A stretch of DNA of 64,000 bases. Origin: Sphingomonas sp. Root720 (lineage in GTDB: Bacteria > Pseudomonadota > Alphaproteobacteria > Sphingomonadales > Sphingomonadaceae). Positions 56,432 through 64,000 of the stretch are shown piece by piece. The notes under the pieces are model-generated. The model saw only the letters and a list, made by a program, of their open reading frames with translations. It searched no databases and was not told where the DNA came from. Within the stretch, counting starts at the first letter, position 1. Each line of letters begins with the position of its first letter. The stretch covers positions 62,001 to 126,000 of the forward strand of contig NZ_LMID01000016.1 in the NCBI RefSeq assembly GCF_001428605.1, given 5' to 3'. The position numbers were made by a program, and so were the translations under genes.

Positions 56432-57231
56432 GCGACATAGACGGTGCTGCCAGGCGCGATATCGATGGCGGCGGCCCCCTCGACGATGATCGTGTCGCCC
56501 AGCTCGACCGCCCGGCCGTCGACCGAGGCACTGCCCTCGACCGGCATCACCCAGGCGGTGGCGCTGCCCGTCGCGATGGGGAAGCTGCCCGCCATGGTCC
56601 AGCGTTCGAGCACGAATTTGCGCTTCTCGGCGAAGATGGTGCGCCCCGGCGCGATCTCGCGCGGGGCGGGGCTGCCGGCGAAGGGACCGAAATCGGATAC
56701 CGCCATCGCCTCGTCGAGATGGAGTTCGCGCGCCGAGCCATAGTCGTAGAAGCGATAGGTCAGGTCGAGGTTCTGCTGCACCTCGACCAGCCGGAGGCCC
56801 TTGCCGATCGCGTGGATCGTGCCGGCCGGCGAATAGATCACCTCGCCGGCGCGGACGGGTTGCCAGTGCAGCATATGCTCGATCGATCCGTCGAGCGCCG
56901 CCGCGCGGACGGCATCGGGCTCCATCGGCCGCTCGAGGCCAAGGGCGATCGTCGAATCGGGTTCGGCCGACAGGATGATCCAGGCCTCGTCCTTGCCGCG
57001 CGCGAAGCCGAGCGCCTGGGCGGCAGCGTCGTCGGGATGGACCTGTACCGACAGGCGCTCGCTGGTGAACAGATATTTGACGAGGAGTTCGCGGGGCCGG
57101 CCGGACGGATCGTCATACCAGACCTCACCCACCGCCGGCCGATCGGCGGGCTGATCGGCAAACAGCGGGGCCAGGTCGTGCCGGCCCCACGGTTTCTCCA
57201 CCCGGTGGTTGGTGAGGATGGTCGCCGACAA
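56347..57231 (-). CDS. manA: Mannose-6-phosphate isomerase, class I
   Basis: Interconverts fructose-6-phosphate and mannose-6-phosphate, a source of mannose and GDP-sugars for surface polymers. The TTG at 57231 has GGGAG 7 bases before it and begins just ahead of the family sequence (EKPWGRHDL). The zinc-binding QVHPDD, EAWIIL, GTIHAIGKGLRLVEVQQ (in parts) and TYRFYDYG motifs are present. The 294-residue length matches the short bacterial cupin form. No phosphomannomutase is seen in the window. Confidence 0.92.
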   Translation of the reverse strand: MSATILTNHRVEKPWGRHDLAPLFADQPADRPAVGEVWYDDPSGRPRELLVKYLFTSERLSVQVHPDDAAAQALGFARGKDEAWIILSAEPDSTIALGLERPMEPDAVRAAALDGSIEHMLHWQPVRAGEVIYSPAGTIHAIGKGLRLVEVQQNLDLTYRFYDYGSARELHLDEAMAVSDFGPFAGSPAPREIAPGRTIFAEKRKFVLERWTMAGSFPIATGSATAWVMPVEGSASVDGRAVELGDTIIVEGAAAIDIAPGSTVYVAYPGLRVIEGLLGSESRSTSAIGATVTG

Positions 57232-57346
57232 GATATTTCTCCCGATACCTGGGCACAAGCTAGGGCGGGAGCGCGGTTCCGCAAGAGCGGAAAGGTCGTC
57301 CCGACGGTGCGGCCCCAACGACCGCCCGTCCGGGAAGTTTCATCGA

Positions 57347-57895
57347 TCAGTTCGGAAGACGGACTTCTACCTTGTCGACCCATTCCGGGTAGAAGACCGG
57401 TTCGCGATTCGACCAGCCCGGCGCCGTCGCCGCCGCCTCGCTGATCGACTGGAGCAGGACGCGCCGCTTTTCCGGATGGAGATGGGGCAGCGCCGCCGCC
57501 GCGCAGAAGGCGCCCGGCAGCCACGGCCGCACATGAGCCCCGATCAGGCGCTCGTACAGGAAACGGTAGGCGCCGAAGCTGATCAGACGATCCTGTCCCA
57601 GGTCGAAGGCGCTGACGGTAACCAGCGGGGCGAGGAAGGGCTCGATCGCATCGAGCCCGCTGTCGTCGGGAACGAGTTCGCGGATATGATCGAGCCGGCT
57701 GTAGACGCGTGCCTGCGCCATGATGCTGGCGGACTCTATGACGTCGCGCGACCACCGTGCGAGAGCGTCCTCGCGGCCAAGGCCGACATCGAGCGATCGA
57801 CGAATATAACGCTGCGTAGAGGCCGGGAAGCTGGCGAACTCCTTCATTTCCGCCAAGGTCATCGCGCCGTCCGCAGGTCTCATATGCGTGCCCAT
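57347..57895 (-). CDS. Conserved-looking protein of unknown function
   Basis: A 182-residue soluble protein. AGGGGG lies 6 bases before the ATG, and the composition is protein-like, rich in Leu, Ala, Arg and Glu and mostly helical by eye, with segments such as MTLAEMKEFASFPASTQRYI and HIRELVPDDSGLDAIEPFLAPLV. It has no signal peptide, membrane helix or family motif that I recognise. It is a single gene between manA and the small acidic protein. A palindrome resembling PhaR-type sites lies about 100 bases upstream. Confidence 0.6.
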   Translation of the reverse strand: MGTHMRPADGAMTLAEMKEFASFPASTQRYIRRSLDVGLGREDALARWSRDVIESASIMAQARVYSRLDHIRELVPDDSGLDAIEPFLAPLVTVSAFDLGQDRLISFGAYRFLYERLIGAHVRPWLPGAFCAAAALPHLHPEKRRVLLQSISEAAATAPGWSNREPVFYPEWVDKVEVRLPN

Positions 57896-57995
57896 ACCAA
57901 ACCCCCTAACTGGAGCCTGAAGGGATATGCGCCCAAGATGGTTTATGGACGCTTAAGCCCTCGTAAGGCTTCTGTTCAGGATCGAATCATTTTCC

Positions 57996-58012
57996 TTGCT
58001 GCAACGCAACAA
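57996..58012. promoter_or_regulatory. PhaR-like palindrome upstream of the unknown gene
   Basis: TTGCTGC-AAC-GCAACAA, 17 bases with 6 of 7 arm positions paired. It resembles the TGC-rich sites bound by PhaR regulators of polyhydroxyalkanoate genes in alphaproteobacteria, but no PHA gene is in the window. Confidence 0.3.
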
Positions 58013-58089
58013 GCAATCACGATACGAGTTCCCCAAACCGCAATATTCTGTGGATAATTTTCGAACGAGGTTGTGAGAGGCAATGGATA

Positions 58090-58115
58090 GGCGCGTGGCA
58101 TCGCCGCCACGCGCC
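58090..58115 (-). terminator. Strong stem-loop after the small acidic protein gene
   Basis: GGCGCGTGGC (58090-58099) pairs perfectly with GCCACGCGCC (58106-58115) across a 6-base loop, 22 bases beyond the stop. There is no clear T-run, so it may be a terminator or an mRNA-stabilising hairpin. Confidence 0.6.
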
Positions 58116-58137
58116 CCAAGATCAGTCCGGCCGTCGA

Positions 58138-58389
58138 CTATTCCTTGCCCGCCATCCGGGCCTTTTCCGCTTCGTCGTCATAGCCGGACGACGGGGCGGG
58201 GTCCTTGCCCTTGCCCGGCTGGGTGTTCGATGGCGCGTCCGACGTGGGGAAGCTTTCGTCCAGGGCGACATCGAGCTTGGCATCCTCGTCGCTCGGGTTG
58301 CGCGCGAGCTTGCGGTCGTCGTTGGCATCATGTGCCGGCCGAATATGCGGCGTGCCACGATCTTCCTTGTTCAATGTATCCGTGGTCAT
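58138..58389 (-). CDS. Small acidic hydrophilic protein, probably stress-induced
   Basis: An 83-residue, highly charged protein with no hydrophobic segment, probably disordered. It contains DEDAKLDVALDESFPTSDAPSNTQPG (in parts); the LDESFP-SD-P stretch recurs in many small alphaproteobacterial proteins of unknown function. The start at 58389 has AGGATC/AAGG upstream; a 27-codon extension is discarded. It has an EcfG-type promoter 34 bases upstream, so general-stress induction is likely. A strong hairpin follows the stop. Confidence 0.75.
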   Translation of the reverse strand: MTTDTLNKEDRGTPHIRPAHDANDDRKLARNPSDEDAKLDVALDESFPTSDAPSNTQPGKGKDPAPSSGYDDEAEKARMAGKE

Positions 58390-58422
58390 GGCCTTGATCC
58401 TCTGCCAATGTCGGGATGATTC

Positions 58423-58447
58423 AACGTCCGGCGGATGCGGCTGTTCC
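58423..58447 (-). promoter_or_regulatory. EcfG-type general stress promoter
   Basis: On the minus strand GGAAC (58447-58443) and CGTT (58426-58423) are separated by 16 bases, an exact match to the EcfG consensus. It points to the small acidic protein gene, whose ATG is 34 bases beyond the -10. Confidence 0.65.
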
Positions 58448-58647
58448 GGATCGCGGCGCCGGCCAGGCACAGCGTTTTGTCCGATTGAGAAAGGCTCGAT
58501 TCATATCGTCGATGGAAAAGATGCGATGGTTCGGACCCTGCGCGCGCTTCGTTCGGAAACTGAACTTTCGATGAACGGCATGAGGGGCTCGACCAACGTC
58601 AAGGCCTCGCAGGAGCATATTTACAACGGTGAATATATATAGGCGGA

Positions 58648-60420
58648 ATGACATTGAACCATGATGGCCCCCGTGGGGCCAGCGTAAGTCCGCGCGTAGC
58701 CCTGCTGTCGATCGTCTGCTTCTGGATGGTCTATTTCGCCATCGCGACGATCCGCTCCTACATGATCGATTTCGGCCATCAGACCGAAATGCTGGCGGCG
58801 CGCGCCTTCGTCACCATCGGATCGATGGTCGCGACCTACATCGTCTATCTTGCCATGCGGCCGCTTGCGGGCAAATCCCTGGCGGTCAACGTGACCGCGG
58901 TGGCGTTGCTCGCCGCGCCCGCCGCCGTCGCGTACAGCTCGATGAACTGGATGGCCTTCCATCAGCTCGACAAGCAGATCGAAGCGGAGAAGGCGCGCGA
59001 CACGGCATCGCGAAAATTCACCGTCGACGACCGCAGCGTCGCCGCCGCGCGAGCACAGGCCCGGGCCGCGATCGCAGCCGCACGCGATGCGATCCGCGAG
59101 GCGACCGAACAGGCCAAGGCGGCGGCCGAGGCCAAGGCCGAAGCCCAGCGCGAGGCAGCCCAACAGGCCGCCGAAGCCCAGCGCGAGATCGAACAGGCCC
59201 AGCGCGAGGCCAATGAGAATGCCCGCGACGTGAGCCGGGACGCCGCCCGGGAGGCGGAACAGGCTCGGCGCGAAGCCCTGCGCGAAGCGGAACAAGCCCG
59301 ACGCGAAGCCTATCAGAGTCAGCGCGAGGCCTATCGCGAGGCGATGGCGGATTACCAGGAAGGCCTGCGCGAGGCCAAGCAGGCAGTCGAGGAAGCGCGC
59401 CGCCACGGCATCAACATCAACATCGACAGCATCCTGTCGAGCGTCCCGCCGCCACCGGTACCACCCGCACCGCCCGCGCCTACCCCGGCCCCCGCAGTCC
59501 CGGCGGCCATGCCGAAGCCGGCCACCGCGCCCGTTCCGGTCGTCCGGCGGCCCCCGGTGAAGATAGCGATTCCCGAGCCGATCGAGATACCGACACCGGT
59601 TATCAGCGAGCCGACCCCGGGCACGGTGATGATCCAGGTCGGCCCGCCGACTGACCCTTACAACAAGAAGAAGGAGGTCGGCGTCATCAGCCAGATCGCC
59701 GATCAGGCGCTGAATGGCTATTTCTTCTTCGCGGCCTGGGGAGCGTTGTTCCTCGCGCTCAGCTACGCCGCTGCCGTTCGCTCGGCCGAGCGCGCGGCCG
59801 CCGGCTACCGAGCGGCCGCCCGCGATGCCGAGCTCAGGGCACTGCGCTACCAGGTCAATCCGCATTTCCTGTTCAACACGCTCAACTCGCTTTCGACCCT
59901 GATCCTCAAGAACCATCGCGACGAGGCGGAGAAGATGATCCTCAACCTGTCGACCTTCTTCCGCACCAGCCTGACCGCGGATCCGACCGAGGATGTCGTA
60001 CTGGCAGAGGAGATCCGGCTGCAGCGCCTCTATCTCGACATCGAGGCGATCCGCTTTCCCGACAGGTTGATCATCGACATCAAGGTACCCGCCGAGCTGG
60101 CCGATGCGCGCGTCCCCTGCCTGATCCTGCAACCGCTGGTTGAGAATGCTATCAAATATGGCGTCTCGCGCGCACGGCGTCCGGTCACGATCGAGATCAC
60201 CGCCCGCCAGGACTCGGAGGGGCTGGTTCTCAACGTCGAGGATGACGGCGAGCCGCTCGGTGACGACCAGCAGCTGCGCGGCACCGGAGTCGGGCTGAAG
60301 AACGTGGCCGATCGCCTGAAGGCGCGCTTCGGCAACGAGGCGAGTTGCCGGTACGGTCCGCTTCCCAATGGTGGTTTTGGCGTGACGATTTTCATGCCAT
60401 TGGTCAGGAATGGCGCCTGA
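58648..60420 (+). CDS. LytS-type sensor histidine kinase with periplasmic coiled coil
   Basis: A 590-residue sensor. Three N-terminal helices (about 17-35, 50-70 and 78-98) and a fourth (about 343-372, GYFFFAAWGALFLALSYAAAV) put residues 100-340 in the periplasm by the usual in-out count. That loop holds a long Ala/Glu/Gln/Arg coiled coil (about 120-250) with an 11-residue repeat REAEQARREA-x at 201-211 and 212-222, then a Pro-rich stretch (about 265-320). The cytoplasmic His_kinase/HATPase domain has VNPHFLFNTLNSL (His406) and later GVGLKNVADRL. The stop overlaps the LytTR regulator start by 11 bases. Confidence 0.9.
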   Translation: MTLNHDGPRGASVSPRVALLSIVCFWMVYFAIATIRSYMIDFGHQTEMLAARAFVTIGSMVATYIVYLAMRPLAGKSLAVNVTAVALLAAPAAVAYSSMNWMAFHQLDKQIEAEKARDTASRKFTVDDRSVAAARAQARAAIAAARDAIREATEQAKAAAEAKAEAQREAAQQAAEAQREIEQAQREANENARDVSRDAAREAEQARREALREAEQARREAYQSQREAYREAMADYQEGLREAKQAVEEARRHGININIDSILSSVPPPPVPPAPPAPTPAPAVPAAMPKPATAPVPVVRRPPVKIAIPEPIEIPTPVISEPTPGTVMIQVGPPTDPYNKKKEVGVISQIADQALNGYFFFAAWGALFLALSYAAAVRSAERAAAGYRAAARDAELRALRYQVNPHFLFNTLNSLSTLILKNHRDEAEKMILNLSTFFRTSLTADPTEDVVLAEEIRLQRLYLDIEAIRFPDRLIIDIKVPAELADARVPCLILQPLVENAIKYGVSRARRPVTIEITARQDSEGLVLNVEDDGEPLGDDQQLRGTGVGLKNVADRLKARFGNEASCRYGPLPNGGFGVTIFMPLVRNGA

Positions 60421-61147
60421 TTCACCGATAAGAACCCTCGTCGTCGACGACGAACCGCTCGCGATCGAACGTCTCCAGATCCTCTGCGCGCGCGAGCCGA
60501 TGATCGATCTGGTCGGCACGGCGTCGGACGGAGAGGCGGCGCTGCGGCTGATCGAGGCGCTCCAGCCAGAGATGCTGCTGCTCGACATCGCGATGCCGGG
60601 CCTCGACGGTATCGGCGTGGCCAGGACTGTCGAGAGATTCGACCGTCGGCCGGCGATCATCTTCTGCACGGCGTTCGACCAATATGCGGTGACGGCGTTC
60701 GACCTTTCGGCGACCGACTATCTGCTGAAGCCCGTCGCTCAGGATCGGCTGGCCCGCGCGGTCACCCGCGTGATCGAGCGGCGGCGCGAGCCGGCCGGTG
60801 AACGGGCTGCGTCGGAATATGCGCAGGAATTCTGGGTTCCGCACCGGTCGGAGATGATCCGCGTGGCGGCACAGGACATCGACCGGATCGAAGCCGAGCG
60901 CGACTATATGCGCCTGCATCTCGGCCAGCGAAGCTTCCTGCTGCACCAGACGATCACCGAGCTAGAACGGCGGCTCGACCCCGCCAATTTCATCCGGCTG
61001 CACCGCTCGACGATCGTCCGTCGCGACCGGATCGTCCGGTTGAGCCATGACGGCATGGGCGTCTGGCATGCGGTCCTGACCGACGAGGAGCGTATCCGAA
61101 TCGGACGGACCTACCTGCCCGCCGCCAGGGCGCTGATGGGGCGCTGA
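60410..61147 (+). CDS. LytTR-family response regulator
   Basis: A 245-residue regulator with a receiver domain (LVVDDEP at 10-16, Asp59 in LLLDIAMPGLDG, Lys in YLLKPV) and a C-terminal LytTR DNA-binding domain from about residue 145 (RVAAQDIDRIEAERDYMRLHL in parts; FIRLHRSTIVRRD). It is the partner of the overlapping coiled-coil kinase. Targets cannot be read from the window. Confidence 0.93.
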   Translation: MAPDSPIRTLVVDDEPLAIERLQILCAREPMIDLVGTASDGEAALRLIEALQPEMLLLDIAMPGLDGIGVARTVERFDRRPAIIFCTAFDQYAVTAFDLSATDYLLKPVAQDRLARAVTRVIERRREPAGERAASEYAQEFWVPHRSEMIRVAAQDIDRIEAERDYMRLHLGQRSFLLHQTITELERRLDPANFIRLHRSTIVRRDRIVRLSHDGMGVWHAVLTDEERIRIGRTYLPAARALMGR

Positions 61148-61169
61148 GCGGAACCACCGGGAAACCCGC

Positions 61170-61248
61170 CTTCCGGCGAAAGCCGGAATCTCACTGCCCT
61201 CATTCGACGCACGAAGAGTAGGGAGATACCGGGTTTCGCCAGGACGAC
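61170..61248. repeat. Dispersed palindromic repeat, copy D
   Basis: Left arm 61170-61190 (CTTCCGGCGAAAGCCGGAAT in part) and degenerate right arm 61225-61248 (GATACCGGGTTTCGCCAGGA in part). It lies between the LytTR regulator stop and the leuB stop. Confidence 0.65.
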
Positions 61249-61259
61249 GGTTGAGGATA

Positions 61260-62300
61260 TCAGAGCGCCGCCAGCACCGCGTCGCCCATCCGGGTCGTGC
61301 TCAGCGTGCCGCCGATGTCTCCCGTGCGTGCGCCCCCTTCGAGCGCCTTGGCAACCGCCGCCTCGATGCGGTCGGCTTCGTCCGCCATGCCGAGCGAATA
61401 GCGCAGCATCATCGCCGCCGACAGGATCGTCGCCAGCGGATTGGCCTTGCCCTGCCCGGCGATGTCGGGAGCCGAACCGTGGATCGGCTCGTACAGGCCC
61501 TTCTGGTTCGCATCGAGCGAAGCCGACGGCAGCATGCCGATCGAGCCCGCGCACATCGACGCCTGGTCCGACAGGATATCGCCGAACAGGTTGCCGGTGA
61601 CGATGACGTCGAACTGGCCCGGATTGCGCACCAGCTGCATCGCGGCGTTGTCGACATACATGTGGCTGAGTTCGATATCGGGAAACTCGGCCGATACCTC
61701 GATCACCACGTCGCGCCACAGCTGCGAGGTTTCGAGGACATTGGCCTTGTCGACCGAGCAGAGCTTGCCGCGCCGCGCGCGGGCCGTCTCGAAGCCGACG
61801 CGGGCGATGCGGGCGACCTCGTCCTCGTTATAGGACATGACGTCATAGCCTTCGCGCCGGCCCGATGCGGTCTTCCGCATGCCCTTCTCGCCGAAATAGA
61901 CGTCGCCGTTGAGTTCGCGGACGATCACCATGTCAATCGCGCCGGCGACCTCGGGCCGCAGCGCGGAGGCGTCGGCCAGTTCCTTGAACAGCGTCGCAGG
62001 GCGGAGATTGGCGAACAGGCCGAGTTCCTTGCGGAGCCCCAGGATCGCCTGCTCGGGACGCAGATGGCGCTCGAGCCGGTCGCAATCGGGATCGCCGACG
62101 GCGCCGAACAGGATCGCGTCGGCCCGTTTCGCGAGGTCGAGCGTGGCGGGCGGCAGGGGATGGCCCTCGGCCTTGTAGGCGGCGCCGCCGACCGGTGCGG
62201 TCTCGAAGCGGAGCCTGTCGGTGACGCGATCGAGCACGCGAACCGTCTCGGCGATGACTTCCGGACCGATGCCGTCCCCCGGCAGCAAGGCAATCAACAT
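61260..62300 (-). CDS. leuB: 3-isopropylmalate dehydrogenase
   Basis: Oxidises 3-isopropylmalate with NAD+ in leucine biosynthesis. The 346-residue length is normal. It has the N-terminal [12 protein letters not shown], the YFGEKGMR and [17 protein letters not shown] (in parts) segments with the catalytic Lys/Tyr environment, and NLFGDILSD and [17 protein letters not shown] (in parts) near the metal site. The ATG at 62300 has GAGAGGGG upstream. leuA, leuC and leuD are not in the window. Confidence 0.96.
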   Translation of the reverse strand: MLIALLPGDGIGPEVIAETVRVLDRVTDRLRFETAPVGGAAYKAEGHPLPPATLDLAKRADAILFGAVGDPDCDRLERHLRPEQAILGLRKELGLFANLRPATLFKELADASALRPEVAGAIDMVIVRELNGDVYFGEKGMRKTASGRREGYDVMSYNEDEVARIARVGFETARARRGKLCSVDKANVLETSQLWRDVVIEVSAEFPDIELSHMYVDNAAMQLVRNPGQFDVIVTGNLFGDILSDQASMCAGSIGMLPSASLDANQKGLYEPIHGSAPDIAGQGKANPLATILSAAMMLRYSLGMADEADRIEAAVAKALEGGARTGDIGGTLSTTRMGDAVLAAL

Positions 62301-62372
62301 GGCGAACCCCTCTCGTGAAATCGTCGCCGCCCCCCTGCCCCGATGCAGGCGGCCGCGCAATCGCTTTGATGC

Positions 62373-63104
62373 TCAACCGAGCCGGCGGATGCGTTCGATC
62401 AGCCGTTCGCGCGCGTCGAGCATGTCGGCGCGCCGGTCGACCAGAAGGTCGCGCGCCAGGAAATGACCGGTCAGCCGCATCGCATCGAGAATATCGGGCC
62501 AACCGGTTTCGGCCGAGGGGTCGAGCAGAAAAACCGGCAGGCGCAGCAGCCGCGCGGCATAGGGCTCGCCCGCGACCCGCGAGACCGCCGCGCCGGTCTT
62601 CGGGCTGACGAAAGCGAGGTCGTCGCGCGTGCCCGTTGCGGCGCAGGCCGAAAGATCGAGGGCATAGCCAAGCTCGGCCAGCAGCAGCAGTTCGTAGCGG
62701 ACCGCCGCCGCCGCCCAGCCGCGGGCCGAGGGCGCATATTCGATCGCCGCCAGCACCGCTTCGAGCGCCTCGTAGAGCCGCGGATGCGGCTGCCCCTCCG
62801 CCAGCGCCGTGGCGGTGAGACCCGACAACCAGTCGATCGCCGCCGCCGCCAGGGGCTCGGCGAGGAGGCCCGCCCGGCTGTGCGACAGCTCGACCGTCAA
62901 CCCCGGCAGCTGTTCCGCCGTACGGGCGCGGAAATCGGCCTCGACGAGATTGCCGGGGACGAGCACCGGCCGCAGCCGGCGCGAGCGGCCGCCGCGCACA
63001 TAGCCGGCAAGCAAGCCATGATCGGGCGTCAGCGCGCGGACGATGGCGCCATGTTCTCCATGCGCGCGCATCGCGCAGATGATGGCGGAGGTGCTGACCT
63101 GCAT
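62373..63104 (-). CDS. recO: DNA repair protein RecO
   Basis: Recombination mediator that helps load RecA at gaps with RecF/RecR. The 243-residue protein begins with the OB-fold segment [35 protein letters not shown] (in parts) and has a helical C-terminal domain ([22 protein letters not shown] in part). Only part of the zinc cysteines typical of some RecO proteins is kept. It lies 72 bases upstream of leuB on the same strand. Confidence 0.92.
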   Translation of the reverse strand: MQVSTSAIICAMRAHGEHGAIVRALTPDHGLLAGYVRGGRSRRLRPVLVPGNLVEADFRARTAEQLPGLTVELSHSRAGLLAEPLAAAAIDWLSGLTATALAEGQPHPRLYEALEAVLAAIEYAPSARGWAAAAVRYELLLLAELGYALDLSACAATGTRDDLAFVSPKTGAAVSRVAGEPYAARLLRLPVFLLDPSAETGWPDILDAMRLTGHFLARDLLVDRRADMLDARERLIERIRRLG

Positions 63105-63153
63105 GGCAAGGTTCAACCGTGGATCCGTGACGGGCGCAAGCACCCGGGACCGA

Positions 63154-64000
63154 TCAGGGCGCGCGCTCCTCGATCCGGTCCGACCAGATCTGCTCGATCG
63201 CCCGCCCCATGCGGCGCAAGCCGGCACTGGGCAGGAGTACGGACGGCCGGTCGAGCGGCAGATCGTCCAGTTCGGTGAAGAAGGCGGTGGGGAAGCGCCT
63301 TCGTTCCATAGACAGGAAGGCGCAGAGATCCTCAAAGCGCTTGACGAGGATACGGTTCGGCGCGGTGCCCGCACGATTGGCCAGATCGAAGCTATGCGCC
63401 GCGATGGTGACGATCGGCAGTCCATGGTCCGCGGCATGGAGAATCGCCGCCTTGATCTCGCCCAGTGACACTGCCCGGATCTGGAGAGCGCGCGCGCCGC
63501 GCCCTTCGGCGATCAGCGTCACCGGCACCTCGGTGACGCCCTGATGCAGGACCGGCGCGATCTGTTCGCGCGGCAAGCCGATCGCGCTGGGCCTAGGATG
63601 ACGATGGCCGTTATGGCTGCTGTCGAAACGCAAGCCGAGATCGGCCAGTGCGCGCAGCGTATCGTCGTTCGCCGAATAATCGCCGGCTCGGAAGGCGACC
63701 GGATCTGGCGCGCCGGCCTCCATCAGCAGGTCGCGCGCACGGTCGATCAGGTCGCGCTGTGCCTGGGCGTCATAATGGGCGAGCCCACCCTCGTCGCGGC
63801 CATGATCGCCGCCCGGGTCGGCCCGGAACGGGTAGAGATGAAGCTGCACCTCCTGCCCCGCCTCGAGGATCGGATCGACCATGTGCCTGATCGGTTCGAT
63901 GCCATAGGCACAGGCCGGCATCGGATCGACGAAGAAGCAGGCCTTGAGCGCATATTGGGCGAGAATGCGAAGCTGGTATCCGACGCCGACGCCGGCCGCC
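63154..64000 (-). CDS. Polysaccharide deacetylase-like protein (5' end outside window)
   Basis: The minus-strand frame is open to the window edge, so the start is missing; about 281 residues are visible. It has a NodB/deacetylase-like pattern: [37 protein letters not shown] and [12 protein letters not shown], compatible with a metal-dependent hydrolase fold, though the classic catalytic motifs are not exact. It may act on a cell-envelope sugar polymer. It lies upstream of recO, 49 bases away. Confidence 0.75.
   Translation of the reverse strand, partial: AAGVGVGYQLRILAQYALKACFFVDPMPACAYGIEPIRHMVDPILEAGQEVQLHLYPFRADPGGDHGRDEGGLAHYDAQAQRDLIDRARDLLMEAGAPDPVAFRAGDYSANDDTLRALADLGLRFDSSHNGHRHPRPSAIGLPREQIAPVLHQGVTEVPVTLIAEGRGARALQIRAVSLGEIKAAILHAADHGLPIVTIAAHSFDLANRAGTAPNRILVKRFEDLCAFLSMERRRFPTAFFTELDDLPLDRPSVLLPSAGLRRMGRAIEQIWSDRIEERAP

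Noticed and set aside
58540-58580. Possible EcfG promoter for the coiled-coil kinase (GGAAAC... region)
   Set aside because: The -35 differs from GGAAC and there is no CGTT at the right distance.

Overview
The window looks like the chromosome of a GC-rich alphaproteobacterium of the order Sphingomonadales (Sphingomonas/Rhizorhabdus type). This rests on gene content and order (a sphingan-like exopolysaccharide cluster; cpoB-tilS-ftsH; ptsP and lysC beside ubiG; leuB-recO), an UrcA family protein, two sites fitting the alphaproteobacterial general-stress sigma factor EcfG (GGAAC-N16/17-CGTT), and the many TTG/GTG starts with 4-base stop/start overlaps. The species cannot be fixed from sequence reading alone. 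I saw no rRNA, tRNA, CRISPR array, transposase or phage gene.

Layout. (1) 1-803: a small lasso-peptide precursor gene on the minus strand, cut off by the window edge from its presumed maturation genes, with a hairpin behind it and a strikingly AT-rich island upstream. (2) 804-4184: a phosphoribosyltransferase-HAD fusion, a membrane-anchored LprI-like protein overlapping a PPP-type phosphatase, and a tiny membrane protein. (3) 4562-26682: a large exopolysaccharide locus. It holds UDP-glucose dehydrogenase, the undecaprenyl-phosphate sugar-1-phosphate transferase that starts the repeat unit, five glycosyltransferases, a Wzx-type flippase, a Wzy-like polymerase, a Wzc-like co-polymerase/tyrosine kinase, an outer-membrane export protein and beta-barrel, two acyltransferases, a GH16 glycanase and a GMC oxidoreductase. 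Together they could make UDP-glucuronate, assemble and acylate a lipid-linked repeat, flip it, polymerise it and export it. (4) 26683-37456: signalling and envelope genes, including a soluble hybrid histidine kinase, a secreted methyltransferase-like protein, an LprI-like protein, a frameshifted urcA, a GMC alcohol dehydrogenase, a PepSY/response regulator/sensor kinase set, and a CDP-glycerol glycerophosphotransferase-like protein. (5) 37659-43895: an EmrAB/NodT-type tripartite drug efflux operon with a divergent MarR regulator, and an SDR oxidoreductase with a divergent HxlR regulator.

(6) 43964-57231: core housekeeping genes (ftsH, tilS, cpoB, a RodZ-like protein, ptsP, nitronate monooxygenase, lysC, ubiG, a second methyltransferase, a NUDIX hydrolase and manA). 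(7) 57347-64000: an unknown protein, a small acidic protein with an EcfG-type promoter, a LytS/LytTR-type two-component pair whose kinase has an unusual predicted periplasmic coiled coil, leuB, recO and the truncated start of a polysaccharide deacetylase.

A family of about 80-90-base palindromic intergenic repeats occurs at four places from 37.5 kb rightwards. I found none in the exopolysaccharide half. The most novel-looking items are the lasso precursor, the coiled-coil kinase, the two stress promoters and the urcA frameshift.
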